Positions 1 through 11,000 of a DNA stretch of 64,000 nt are shown here, one piece after another (the stretch's first letter is position 1; each line of letters starts with the position of its first letter). Position numbers and translations under genes: made by a program. Under the pieces are notes generated by a model. The model searched no databases, was not told where the DNA came from, and was given only the letters and a program-made list of their open reading frames with translations. Source of the DNA: Antedon bifida (lineage: Eukaryota; Echinodermata; Crinoidea; Comatulida; Antedonidae); contig OY727099.1 of assembly GCA_963402885.1 (NCBI GenBank), forward strand, positions 2,668,501 through 2,732,500, in the 5' to 3' direction.

Positions 1-815
1 CTGACACTTGGTTACAATACCCTTGTGACCTTTCAATCGGTACAATCCCGATTCATTGACGATATCCCAAAGGATAACATCTGTATCCTGAAAGAGGGGA
101 GAAAGGAGGATATTGTAATATTGGAAAGGTGCATAATGTGTTGGTTAATTAAATAAACATAACATTATTATTATTTTATTGATCAAAAAAGAAGATAGTG
201 TAGTAGTATATCAGGAAAATTCAAATTTAAAACAAGAATATTTGAACAGTACCAACCTTTGACCCAGATGCTAATGTCAAACCTGCTTTGTCAAAGGTCA
301 AAGTTGTTATAGCAGATTTATGACCATTGAAAACTATACTTGGGTCACCACTGGAAAGGTCAAATAACTGGATAGCACCATCAGCATATCCTACAGCTAA
401 AAGTTTACTCTGAGGACATCCAGTAAGAGCAGTTACTTCGTGTTTATTTCCTTCCAAAATCAACACCTATGAAACAAAAAAGAGGTGGGATTAGTCTGAA
501 TCCTAAATCAAGGGGTGGGATTATAATCGAGCATCGGATTATGCTCAGAAGTCATATACAATATTATGGATTAGCAGGTAAAAATTATAATTACCTGAAT
601 TACAATTTGAATCACAATTTAATTAAATAAAAAAAAGTGTTCACCTTTTCATTCTTTCTGATATTCCAAATGATGACATGCTCGACTGCTGGAACAGCAA
701 TCAAATTACCACGCTCCCCATCAAGGCTAATGTAAACAATATGGGCGTTATTACTTGCAACTACACCGAAGACCGTGCTTTGAACATATCGTAGATACTG
801 TTTTGTGAGACCCAT
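1..815 (-). CDS. WDR3: WDR3, WD40 protein of the SSU processome (N-terminal part, runs off left edge)
   Basis: Three minus-strand exons join in frame: 815-645, 466-257 and 87-1 (continuing outside the window). The start [19 protein letters not shown] matches the conserved N-terminus of WDR3/UTP12-type proteins. The following exons carry WD40 blades ([16 protein letters not shown], then [20 protein letters not shown], which resembles vertebrate WDR3). Family knowledge: WDR3 is a nucleolar tandem WD40 beta-propeller protein of the small-subunit processome needed for 18S rRNA maturation. Exon joins are phase 0 and use GT/AG (donors after 645 and 257, acceptors before 466 and 87). Only about 156 residues are visible. 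No frameshift is seen. The gene is divergent to MGST3. Confidence 0.9.
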
Positions 816-2107
816 TGTGTGTTCCTTTTCAAATTGTTTAATTTGTCATTTTATTCTCTATAAAAAAATAAATTAAAAAAAATAAACTTGTGTAAGTAAA
901 TTATAATATATGCACAATTTGCAATATTTTCCAATTATTCAAAAACTTTGAATAAACCAATGAATACGACTGGGATTCCAGTACGTATACGTCCTTCTTA
1001 TCAAATTTAAAATTGTACAAATGGTTTATTGCATTATTTTTCGAGTGCAGTTAGTCTTTTTTTAAAATTCCTTATTATTTTTATTTATTAAAATAAACAT
1101 GCAAAAATAATTTAAATTCCAAACAATTCTTGATTGTCTTGGTTTGGACTAGGCCTACACATGGATTTAACATGGCAGTGTAAAATGCTGAGGCACGAAT
1201 CTACAATTAGCTTAGGCCTAGGCTTAGCTACCTGTCCTCTCAGACCTGCATTGGCTGTGAGAGGTCGTCAGGCCGCCGCTGTGATAAATGTTTGTTTTGC
1301 CCTTCCTTGCTTATGGTTGGGCCTGGCTGAACTGGTTTTCGTTTTAAAGAGCTGGCCTGGGATGTTAAACCTTATTTATAGAAAAGCAACACAATGACAA
1401 ATATTCCTACCTTAAATAGGCCTAGTATTTAACTCATATAATATTCTTAATATAAAAAACGCATAAAATAAACTTTTCTACAGAGTACTATCGAAGAACA
1501 CGTGTGTTGATGTGGTCGTCGCGTAACATAATAACCTTTGACCTTACATACTATCAACCAATCACATGTCTGCACAGGACAGGTACAGTAGTACCTACCT
1601 AGTATAGTACACCGCTCCACCACAACATACACCACCACTACCACCCCTGGATTTTTGGGTTTACAAAAAGGTATAGGCCTAGGCCTATATATTTGATGAA
1701 CTTTCTAAGCTAATAGTCTAGGCCTAGCTAGAGGCTACCAGTACTACACACTACCTAGGCTAGGCTAGACTCTAGGCCTTGCTGCGGCCCTGGATATTAT
1801 AAGGAGGCCGACCCTAGATAGCTAGGTAGGCTAGTAGTAAGCTATCTACTACTAGGCCTAGGCCTACTAGGGGACTACTAGACCCCTACTACTAGGACGG
1901 CCTCTAGGCCTAGTCTAACTAGTAGTAGGAGGCCAAGGCTTTTATTTTAGTTTAGGTCTAAACATGTTACAAATATGACATACATAAATATAAAATAGGG
2001 GAAGGGTGCGACAACCCCAGTAGTCGGTAGTGGCTGGCAACACAGTCACAGGGATGAGGGTACGGTACATTTTCATTAATATCATGTTTTGTTTCAGATT
2101 TCTAAAA
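816..2107. other. Intergenic region between divergent WDR3 and MGST3, rich in AGGCCTA motifs
   Basis: No supported coding sequence. It should hold both promoters and 5' UTRs. An acceptor-like TTTGTTTCAG lies about 8 bases before the MGST3 start codon, so MGST3 probably has an upstream non-coding exon in this stretch, which I could not place. From about 1671 to 1940 the sequence is dominated by interleaved AGGCCTA/TAGGCCT and CTACTA words, a low-complexity, partly palindromic tract. Smaller AGGCCTA clusters occur elsewhere in the window, for example 24830-25000. Confidence 0.5.
1671..1940. repeat. AGGCCTA/CTAG-rich low-complexity tract
   Basis: Dense self-complementary AGGCCT hexamers alternate with CTACTAG words. 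There is no fixed period, so this is low-complexity sequence and not a clean satellite. Confidence 0.55.
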
Positions 2108-3631
2108 ATGCCATCTGTGTTATCAACTCTACCCAAGGAATATGGCTACGTTCTAGCAACTGGAACAGCTAGCTACTTGATGTTGCAATATATGGTCATG
2201 AAAGTGGTGATGGCAAGAAAGAAGTACAAGGTCAAAGTAAGGTCACAGTAAAAATCTCTGGTCATAATCTTACTTAATTTTCCCCAATAAATCCATTATA
2301 TGTCTGTCTATTATTGACCTACTCAAAGTCTGCACAGACATTTTGTGTCTCTATCTCTAGATAGGTTCTTTGTATTTGTATACATTCAATATATTATATA
2401 TTATTTTTACCAGTATCCTATTATGTACAGTGAAGACCAGCCTGTGTTCAACTGTGTTCAACGAGTACATGCTAACACGTAAGTATATATCCACCAACAG
2501 GTTAGAAAGCATGCTTACTGATAGCAAAGCAATCTAACAACAGGACACTTAGCTCGCCTTGCCAAGATAAAACTAGTAACAGTCCTTTGATCTTATGTCT
2601 GGCTGCGACAAATACCAACGTACTGTACTGTACATATTATCTGCGGTGCACGGTTTCTGTTAAGAGCCGTGGAACTGATTGTGTCTTAGCCACAGATAAA
2701 CCCTTTGATCTCTGGAGCTCAGCATCATGTTGTTAGATTGCCTTGCTGCTAGCTATCTTGTTATGACTTCTATGAGAATCTTAGTACAGTTGGATTTGAA
2801 TCAAAGATCCCAAAAATAATATTTGATCTGATAACTTTTATTCTACTGTAAAATTATTTTATTTTCAGACTTGAAAGTTATCCGTCTTTCATATTCTTCT
2901 TGCTAGTAAGCGGTCTTCGCTACCCAGTAAGTATTGCTTATTGAAATAAAATATTACCATTACAATGTCCCCCCCCCCCTCTCCCCATGGTTCCACAATT
3001 TAAATAACGTTGTTTTAATGTTTTTTCCACAGCGTGCTGCTTCTGGATGTGGAATGTTGTGGATTGCAAGCCGTTTCTTTTATTCATTTGGTTATTCTAC
3101 TGGAAGTAAGTACTTAGATTATAAGCTAGGCTAATTTATTAGTCCTTTTACAGCTGGTCTCGAGTTTGAAAAGGGGATGGGGATTGTTTGAACCCTACAA
3201 CCTAACTGGCTACTGGCCGCACCACCAATCTTTTAACCAACATAATGACAAAGAGGTTGTGAAATGTGGTGTACACTGTATTGATAAATACAAGAGTAGG
3301 CCTACTTGTACCTACAGGACTCAATTAGACCATGACCTAACAAATGCAAACTCGTTGCACACACCCACCAAGTTTTAAGAGCGTGCAAACCCTAGTCTCT
3401 CAATAAAGCCAGACAGATGTACAGACACACAGAGATTTGGTAGATTTATTTATAGTAAGATACACACAGATTTTAAGTAAAGTTTAGATCGAGTTAAGTA
3501 TGGAATGTTCTTGTTTCTTTATAGATCCACAAAAACGTCATTATGGGAGCTTTGGATTCTTTCCTTATGCCGCTCTTCTTGGCATGACTATCAAGATGAC
3601 TGGAGAACATCTTGGTTGGTGGGGATGTTAA
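2108..3631 (+). CDS. MGST3: Microsomal glutathione S-transferase 3 (MAPEG family), complete
   Basis: Five exons, 2108-2236, 2414-2478, 2869-2926, 3033-3105 and 3525-3631, give 143 residues plus stop, close to vertebrate MGST3 (about 150). The protein starts MPSVLSTLPKEYGYVLATG. It keeps the RKKYKV basic motif after the first membrane segment, the FNCVQRVHANTLE core motif of MAPEG glutathione-binding proteins, the RYPRAASG turn and a C-terminal HLGWWGC. Several hydrophobic helices are visible, as expected for a four-helix membrane enzyme. Family role: glutathione-dependent peroxidase/transferase activity and leukotriene C4 synthesis in ER or outer mitochondrial membranes. The start at 2108 is preferred over an in-frame ATG-like start at 2030 because a splice acceptor lies just before it and the family begins here. 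AATAAA lies at 3830. Confidence 0.93.
2524..2745. mobile_element. MITE-2 copy (terminal inverted repeats AATCTAACAACA) in MGST3 intron 2
   Basis: About 220 bp flanked by GCAATCTAACAACAGGAC and its inverted counterpart TGTTGTTAGATTGCCTTGC. The interior is shared with the copies at 22309-22512 and 10322-10391 (words such as TAACAGTCCTTT and GGCTGCGACAAATACCAAC). It has no coding capacity, so it is a non-autonomous DNA transposon. Confidence 0.75.
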
Positions 3632-3829
3632 CAATGCTGTTAGTGTTACCATCATATTTGTTATAGATCAGGAATATGTAATTGTAGAAATGGGTGTGTG
3701 ATATTAATATAACAAAGACCAAAGCTATTACAATGTTCTATTTTGTGATTAATGTTTTTGGATTGCAAAAATATTTAATTCAATTTCTCCCTTGATTATC
3801 TTTTACATTTATGGCGATGTATATGTTTT

Positions 3830-3835
3830 AATAAA
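3830..3835 (+). terminator. Poly(A) signal of MGST3
   Basis: Canonical AATAAA about 200 bases past the MGST3 stop codon, in an AT-rich 3' UTR. Confidence 0.7.
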
Positions 3836-4089
3836 CAGTGATGATTATACTGTAGTATTGTATGTAGATGTAGCAAAGAATTTCATATTGTTCATTTGCT
3901 AATTTTAATATTTTTAATTTGGTTTACTACTATATTTTAATCAGTTTTAATCAAGTGTAAATTTTGTATTCGATAATTTAGATAAGAGTTGGTCGTTCCA
4001 AAGATATTTATGACATCTTTGTTTCTGAACTGCATTAAGTACTATACTGTACAATATGTATACATAATTTACACCTTTTAGATAAACAG

Positions 4090-4463
4090 AGGTACCTTAT
4101 TTTCGTAGATCTAATAGAAAAGGTACCTTATTTTCGTAGATCTAATATGAGGTACCTTATTTTCGTAAATTTAATAGAAATTAAAAGGTACCTTATTTTC
4201 GTAGATCTAATAGGAGGTACCTCGTTATTTTCGTAGATCAAATAAGAGGTACCTGCTTATTTTCGTAGATCAAATAAGAGGTACCTGCTTATTTTCGTAG
4301 ATCTAATAGAAAAGGTACCTTATTTTCGTAGATCTAACAGAAAAGGTACCTTATTTTCGTTGACCTAATAGAAAAGGTACCTTATTTTCGTTGACCTAAT
4401 AGAAAAGGTACCTTATTTTCGTTGACCTAATAGAAAAGGTACCTTATTTTCGTTGACCTAATC
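4090..4463. repeat. Minisatellite, about 31-bp unit, 12 copies
   Basis: GGTACC recurs 12 times (about 4091, 4122, 4151, 4187, 4215, 4248, 4280, 4313, 4345, 4375, 4407, 4439), each followed by TTATTTTCGTAGATCTAATAG or a close variant. Right-hand copies carry GTTGACCTAAT instead of GTAGATCTAAT, so sub-variants cluster. There are no unique spacers, so it is not CRISPR-like. Confidence 0.9.
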
Positions 4464-6070
4464 AAGGGAGAACTTTATTTTAGTAGATATAAATACAGTA
4501 TTATAATGAAGTATCAACAAATATGTATTATTTTATTGATGATTAAGTAAATAAACCAAAATGCAAACCAATTTTTTTTTCTTCAAATGTGCACATTCTA
4601 CTGCTCACCCCTGACGAAAGTGAAAGTACATAATAATAGTACTTTAATTATCTTGTCTTCTTAACGGATTGACATAAACAAAAGTCTTATTGATTAATTA
4701 TTTCAAATTTTACTTCTCGGAAAAAACTTTAAACAAAACATTGACATTCTTTAAATACTGATAAGGTATTGGTTTCACATTATGCTAGTGGGAACTTATG
4801 GTGGATAGCCGACTTTGTTGCAATTGTTGACTGTGACCTCTTTGTAAACCTTCCAAATAATATTGTACAGTAGGTCTACACATGGATTAAAGAATAGAAG
4901 GATATGCATCGACGGTGACATCAAACGATTTTACAACGTGCTTGCCTATACTAAAGCACTGCTGCCAATCAAACAAACACGCTCATTGAACTCCGTGTCT
5001 CTAACCGCGGCCCTCTGTAAAACGCTGCGAATCAACTGTTACATTTTTTAAGACCAAAACGTAACCATGTAGAAATCGTATGCGCAGTCTGAATGTTCTA
5101 TTGACATGTCTGCGTCGATGATTAATTGACAACAAAAATATATTGCTGAACAATTCTGTTTTAGTTTCATCACAATCGGACTACGAAAAGTTCACTTTCT
5201 TACGACTGGTAATTTTAAGTAGTTGGTAATATTAATAAAATATGCAATTTTAATATTTGAATTATCATTATTTGCCTGCCATCTTCTGTCATTAAAAATT
5301 GCGTTAATCTATAGAATATTAAATTATGCATTTGACCATGTATGTTGTTAGCGTGGCCGGTGTTCACACATACAACAATCGTGTTTTTAATATATGGCTA
5401 AGCAGTGGTTTCTTCATAAATCTCCTTAATTATCGACGTGATTATATTTAAATTGTAGTGCCTGGTGATTGGCTAGTGGTTATGTCATCCACATCACATC
5501 CAATTACCGGGCCTAATTGAATGAAAACAGCGATCCCTGATCCGGGATTGGCTGGCTATGTATAGTTGCGATACGTTAATACCTAGCGGTCGTTTTGAAA
5601 AGTACACGCAGGGCAAACTTAATCACGAACAAACGAAGTACCTATTATTATTCACACAAGTAGTAAGACAACGGTGAGTATATAGATCATGATTACACGT
5701 TGTATCTACTACACTTAAGATTAGCAGTATCAATGTCGGCAAATCATATGGTTTACTAGTAAGCCTAGAAGGCCTAGTATTCTTGCTGATTTTGTAATTT
5801 TACATGTAGGCTGAGACAAATAGTTATTGTCTCAGATGTAGGGCTACTACAGGTCATAAAATGCTACTTTAATGTCATAAAAACATTAGCGAAGATCAAT
5901 CGCGGCAGAAACCTATACTAATTACAATTATAGCATCTACAATTCTAAGCCAATAACAATATAGTATTGTTTTTATCTGGTATATTGATGAAGTAGGCCT
6001 ACACTAGGGTCTTCACAATAACATACAATGTAATTTAATAACTGTTTTCAATAAACATCATAGTTATACT
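4464..6070. other. Intergenic, no gene recognised
   Basis: AT-rich with stops in all frames. Short open frames (for example 4863-5051) lack coding character and family resemblance. The right part may hold the promoter or a 5' UTR exon of the JmjC gene (a donor-like GGTGAGTATA lies at about 5673), but this cannot be shown from sequence alone. Confidence 0.4.
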
Positions 6071-6267
6071 CAGTGGCGTGAGGCAGAGGCCTGAAGTCAC
6101 TTGTTTAGGAAACCTAAGTGGCCCTCCAAGTTTCAAAGATCGAGGTCTGGGACGTTTTTAGCATTTTTGAAATATTTTATGCCTGTTCATCTGGGCACTG
6201 CTCATGGGCCCCAAGCTTCAGGGCCCATTGGTTTAGCCAGTGAGCGCACATAGCCGTTACGCCACTG
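6071..6267. mobile_element. hAT-like MITE with 8-bp target-site duplication
   Basis: A 197-bp element begins CAGTGGCGT and ends ACGCCACTG (perfect 9-bp terminal inverted repeats). It is flanked by GTTATACT on the left (6063-6070) and ATTATACT on the right (6268-6275), an 8-bp duplication with one mismatch. CAGTG termini and 8-bp duplications are typical of hAT transposons. It has no transposase and is therefore non-autonomous. Confidence 0.75.
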
Positions 6268-6333
6268 ATTATACTGTTCAAATATGTATGAATACATACA
6301 GTGCAACAATATTTTCTATTTTCTAGATAGAAA

Positions 6334-6450
6334 ATGAGCAATCACCAGTTGTGTCTGCAAACGATTTGTAGGCTATGTGGTAGCAGTAAAGTTTCTATGA
6401 AGGACCGGAAACCAAAGAACGCGCGAAAGAAGCGTAGCCAACAAGGTTAA
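6334..6450 (+). pseudogene. Small ORF with CxxCG zinc-ligand motif, possible transposon ORF remnant
   Basis: A 38-codon ORF preceded by a polypyrimidine/AG acceptor-like site. It reads MSNHQLCLQTICRLCGSS and then a very basic tail (KDRKPKNARKKRS). The C-x-x-C-G after a hydrophobic start resembles the first zinc-ligand pair of N-terminal fingers in several transposon-derived proteins, including the one in front of the RAG1 core. No continuation with the second Cys/His pair is found downstream, so it is at best a fragment. It could also be chance coding in the 5' region of the JmjC gene. Confidence 0.25.
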
Positions 6451-6817
6451 ATGTCGTTGCACATGTGCAGTAAACAATATATTAGGCACGCGACCGTTTC
6501 GTTGTTACCATGCGGTTAATTAAACTGTAACATTGTGGGCGGTCCGCGGTCTGTCGGCGAGAGTCAAGGAACCCTTGATCTCACGTCGATGCATATCCTT
6601 CTATTCTTTAATCCATGGTCTACATTGTTTTCCCTGTTATGCTTCAGTGGTTCACAAGGCTTCTAATACTTCCTCATTCAAACAAACACTCAAAATCATT
6701 GAACCAAGATATGACAATATTGTACCAGCTTTTACTACACTTATAAATAAACCATAATTATTTCCGGGAGGAAATTTGAGACTATGTACTAATACTAGTG
6801 GTATAACTGTGTTAAGT

Positions 6818-9800
6818 ATGTTACCATCATGTGTGCCACTAAATACATGTTGTTACCAGGTACTATTACTTACTATAATCATAGTTTATACTACAACCGG
6901 TGAACTTCTAGGTCAACGAGGACCGAATCTGACTGTTACTGACGTAAATGACTGGCCCAGGGCTAGTGAATTTTTTAACAACTTCGGATTGCCATCTAAA
7001 CCTTTAGTTGCAAGAGGAGTCGGAGTAAAATCGCCTGCTTTTAGGCTATGGACAGACGAATATTTGAGGCAACATGTTGACAATGAAATGATTGTTACTG
7101 TGGAGAGGGAGAAGAAAGAGGACAGGCAAAATGGCATCGCTGAAGGGCTCACATTTGACGAATTCTTGTCAAGGTATCAGAAAGAACAAATGTATATGGT
7201 ACAAGATATTCCAGAAACGCTAAAGTAAATTACATGTTGTTTCCTATCTCTAGTTAAAAAAAGAGTCATTTCTACTATTAATCACATAGTAGGCATATAT
7301 AGAAATTAGAGCCATACTACAAATTAGGAAATTTAGTTAAGACGATATTTATTGCAATAACTCGACCATTATTCATAATAACAATAGAAATTCCTCATTG
7401 AATCCATGCATAGAACTACTAGAACAATAGGCCTTTTCCAGTAGGCCTACAGTATTTGGAAATACCCGCTTACATTGATTATCCGATCAAGCACAGTAAA
7501 AACATTCATGTAGAACAGAAAGTTATTAAAAATTCAGCTAAATTTTGTAAAAGTCTATTAATATCCTTGAAGAAACTGTTTTAGCGCTTATTATAAACAT
7601 AATATTTTTGTCTTACCTTAGGAAAGATGTGATTGTACCTGCACCTCTTCAGTGTCACGTGATGAGTGATAGTATAGCAATATCGGTAATGTTTTAACCT
7701 GCTAATATTACTAATTATTAAACAATTGATGATTTACCATAATTCTAGTTTCCTGTTCGATTTTTATGTACAGATTTTCCAATATCGAAGAAAGAGTAAG
7801 CCTAATACAAAAAGTAACATTTGTTGTTAGTCCCCTGCACATTGACACGCTTCTGCACCGTGGACACAATTGACATTTTCTAGATTTAAACATTATTTTT
7901 AAACTTTAGTTGATGTGGTTTAGTAGTGGTGGTACATCGTCGGTTCTGCATATTGATTCAATGGATAACATAAACTGTGTGTTATCAGGCCATAAGCATG
8001 TAGTACTCATTGATAGAAAATATTCAGATAAAGTAAGTAGACAAACATATTCTGAACTGTTTAAGTGACGTTTAATGTTATATTTTCATCTTCAAAGGAC
8101 GTTTAATTTTGTTCTTCTAAACAAAATATACGTTTAATGCTTATTGTCTCATTTTCCTAATAGCGTATATGTTTTGCCATTCCTGTAAATTGTTTTTCCT
8201 GCAAATTAAAATTGTAATTATTTGATTTCTCTACAGGTGTCTTTAGACCATCCTTCTGAAAACTATTGTGGGGTAGACGTAGACAGGTAAGATTTTGAAA
8301 TAAATAATTACTATTACTACTAATACCTAAATTGAGTGAGGTAGACTAAAAAAACTAAATCGACCTATTAGTAGTGAAAAAGTCTTCTAAACACTGACTC
8401 GTATATTAATAATTCATACTACATGTACATTGTCAATCATGTAATATAAAGTACCGTACTTTATTTTTAAGTGTTGACTTTGATAAGTATCCTGGTCTTC
8501 TTGAAGTTGAATACTATCACGTTGATTTACATCCAGGTGATTGTTTGTTCATCCCATATCGATGGTAAGTAACAAGGTAATCCTAAAAAACTACTTCGAG
8601 ATTGTCATTGATTGTGAAGTAATAGCATCAGTAGGCATTGACTGACTGTACTGTCCCATGCACCGATTCTGCAGCTGTCGCTAGATAGATTATAACTGAC
8701 TATTGACAGTCATCTAAATACGAGTCTAGGTGTATTAAGTACTGTAACTTCCAATATTTTTATTTATTTATTCTTTATATTGGGTAACCTCTTCAGTAAA
8801 AAAAACTGTTCTGCCAGAGGGCCCAATACAAAGCAAAAGAAACTACCTAATAATACCTACACAACTAAAATGATTAAATCATTTAAATCATCATTTAAAT
8901 GTCCTGCCTGAAGTATCCATCCACGGTGTTAAAACAATCATGGTCAGATATATACTATACTGTCTGAAGTTGAGTTTGCCACTGATTAGGAACCTACCAT
9001 CTATTTATAGGTTTCATCAGGTACGTTCTTCTCAAGAAAGAAACATCGCAGTTAACGTATGGTGGAAACATTATACAATGAAGAAACAAAACTTTGGTCA
9101 ATGTTTGGATATTCCACCAGAAGAACTTAAAACGTTCGATAAATTCACGCTGGCGGGAATGGATAATACGTTTGACGAATTGGATTTAATTAGGTAATTT
9201 TCTTTGCAGGGAGTCATTTTTTATGGTTTGTTTGCCGAAAATAATATAATAATATTAAGTAAAGTAACGAACAATACCGGTACACGGTGTACCACAAACT
9301 CATATCATCGTTTACCCTTTCTATGATGTTGGCCTAATCAAGTTGCTTTTCGACGACCCCGGACCTTCTGACTATTGGCATATAGCAGTCATTATCCTTA
9401 ACAAATGTACAACATACCATATATAGTTACACTCAACTATGGATGCCCATGCATAAACTAACCAATGAGTTTTCATTCAGGGACCACGTGTTATCGGTAA
9501 CTAGAAACTATGATGGTCCAATGGAGTATGACGATTTTAAAGTATCGATCTTTAAACCACCTCCCGATGAGACGGGAAGAGAAATATTTTTCACGATGTC
9601 AGAAGAGGTACGCTAACAATTCTTATTTAAACCTCAATAGTTAAGAAAGAATTTTTAATTTACATTCTCACTATAGGACATTTCTTGGGTACACACAATT
9701 CTATTGTATTCTATTTATTTTGTATGGCGCCCTACCAAGAACAGAGCACCTACAATATTTAAATTATGTTGATACGAAGAAAAGTCTTAAGATTACATTT

Positions 9801-10709
9801 AAATAGAGGTGCCGACTTCGTTTCTCGCAAAGGCAACAGGAATTATGTTCCAGATGTGCGGAGCGGTGACAGAAAACGTTAGACCAGTAGATTAATGTAT
9901 GTACACATTGTTTTATTCCAACAGTTGTTCTTACATCTTGACGATAACTACGATGACATCATCGATTTTGAGGAAGTGTCAAGTTTGGAAGAAAGTGTAA
10001 GTAACTTGACATTTGTTATGATATTATGATGATGATATTATATTGAGAAATAGGAAGGATATCTACCCGCCCCAGGTTTTTTTCAAATATAGTTAAAAAC
10101 ATTTCTTGTACCATTCCGATCATTTTGATACCCCAAGAGAGCAGTAGATACATTTGTGATAAAAACAAAACAAATGTACAGTCTACAAAATGGTAGTTCT
10201 GGGTTTTGGATCTGACGATGTATACAAACGCTCATTGTTTAAGTTTAGGTTAAGTTAGTTTCAGCTAAAAGCAATCACCGTACTAAGTACCATAATTATC
10301 AATTGCTGGTCTTTATAACTAAGACAATCTAACAACAGGACACTGAGCTCGCCTTGTCAAGATAGGAACTCGTAACAGTCCTTTGGTCTTCGATACTTAC
10401 TTCGTCGCATTTTATCCAACTTAAATCGTACTAAAAGACTATAATTACTTGATGAAAAAGTTTATCTAAAAAAGTAAAATCTACAATTTGTGCCTATTAT
10501 GGTCTTTATAGGTGTGGCAGGAGATTTCAGTCATTTTAGGAGAGTTTACCATCAAAGTACAAGAATATGAACGTATCAGACATGAAGAGGAATGGAAGGA
10601 ACATGAGAATATGAAGAACGAATTTGAAGAAGATGAACATAAACAAGATGAAAGTATATTATTTGAAGAGCAAGTTAAAGAACATGAGAAAATGAAGGAT
10701 GAACTTTAA
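6818..10709 (+). CDS. JmjC/cupin_8 2-oxoglutarate dioxygenase with EF-hand and C-terminal KDEL (ER-lumenal)
   Basis: Nine exons: 6818-7224, 7622-7685, 7910-8032, 8237-8286, 8472-8564, 9011-9193, 9481-9607, 9925-9996 and 10512-10709; 438 residues. Residues 14-27 (QVLLLTIIIVYTTT) form a signal peptide or anchor. The JmjC core has the iron triad H171-x-D173 (SSVLHIDS) and H248 (FIPYRWFHQVRS). N177 and K186 have the same spacing as N205 and K214 (2-oxoglutarate ligand) of the asparaginyl hydroxylase FIH, so the site looks intact. Residues 355-366 (DDNYDDIIDFEE) fit a calcium-binding EF-hand loop. A Glu/Lys-rich, probably helical tail ends in KDEL (435-438), an ER-retrieval signal. I infer a lumenal protein or lysyl/asparaginyl hydroxylase; the substrate is unknown. 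The start at 6818 is the first ATG in frame before the hydrophobic segment. Alternative: a membrane-anchored variant. Confidence 0.85.
10322..10391. mobile_element. Truncated MITE-2 copy in JmjC intron 8
   Basis: Only the left end of MITE-2 is present (CAATCTAACAACAGGACAC, then GCTCGCCTTG and GTAACAGTCCTTTGGTCTT). The right inverted repeat is missing. Confidence 0.7.
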
Positions 10710-11000
10710 CAACTTATTTTGAGTGAAAAATGAGTCGAAGAACTACAAGACAAGTATTTATTTTTCGAAATTGAAATACAGTACTTTCTGGGAAACAATT
10801 GTATTATTTCCCCTATCTATAACATAAAAAACTATTTTTAGTATTTGTCGAAAAAAATTAAATGTTGAAAGAAAGACGACTGATAATAACACAACGGCAA
10901 TTGTCAACCTAATTTTAGAGATATTTAAAAAATATAAATAATCAATTTTCAATGCCCTAACATTCCCCATCTTAAATTAGAAATACATATAAAACGCTGT
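10710..11000. terminator. Shared 3' region of the convergent JmjC (+) and receptor (-) genes
   Basis: Only 291 bases separate the two stop codons. The best poly(A) signal for the minus-strand receptor (AATAAA on that strand, 10762-10757) lies next to the JmjC stop. A plus-strand variant ATTAAA is at 10857-10862. If both are used, the two 3' UTRs overlap in antisense. Confidence 0.5.

Noticed and set aside
1134-1397. 88-codon plus-strand frame between WDR3 and MGST3
   Set aside because: Starts inside AGGCCTA-rich sequence, no domain, no splice or family support.
2030-2107. Upstream extension of MGST3
   Set aside because: It contains a splice acceptor just before the accepted ATG, and the family starts at MPSVLS-like sequence.
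6533-6757. 75-codon plus-strand frame upstream of the JmjC gene
   Set aside because: No ATG start, no family resemblance, and it is not in frame-compatible splice context; more likely 5' UTR or intergenic.
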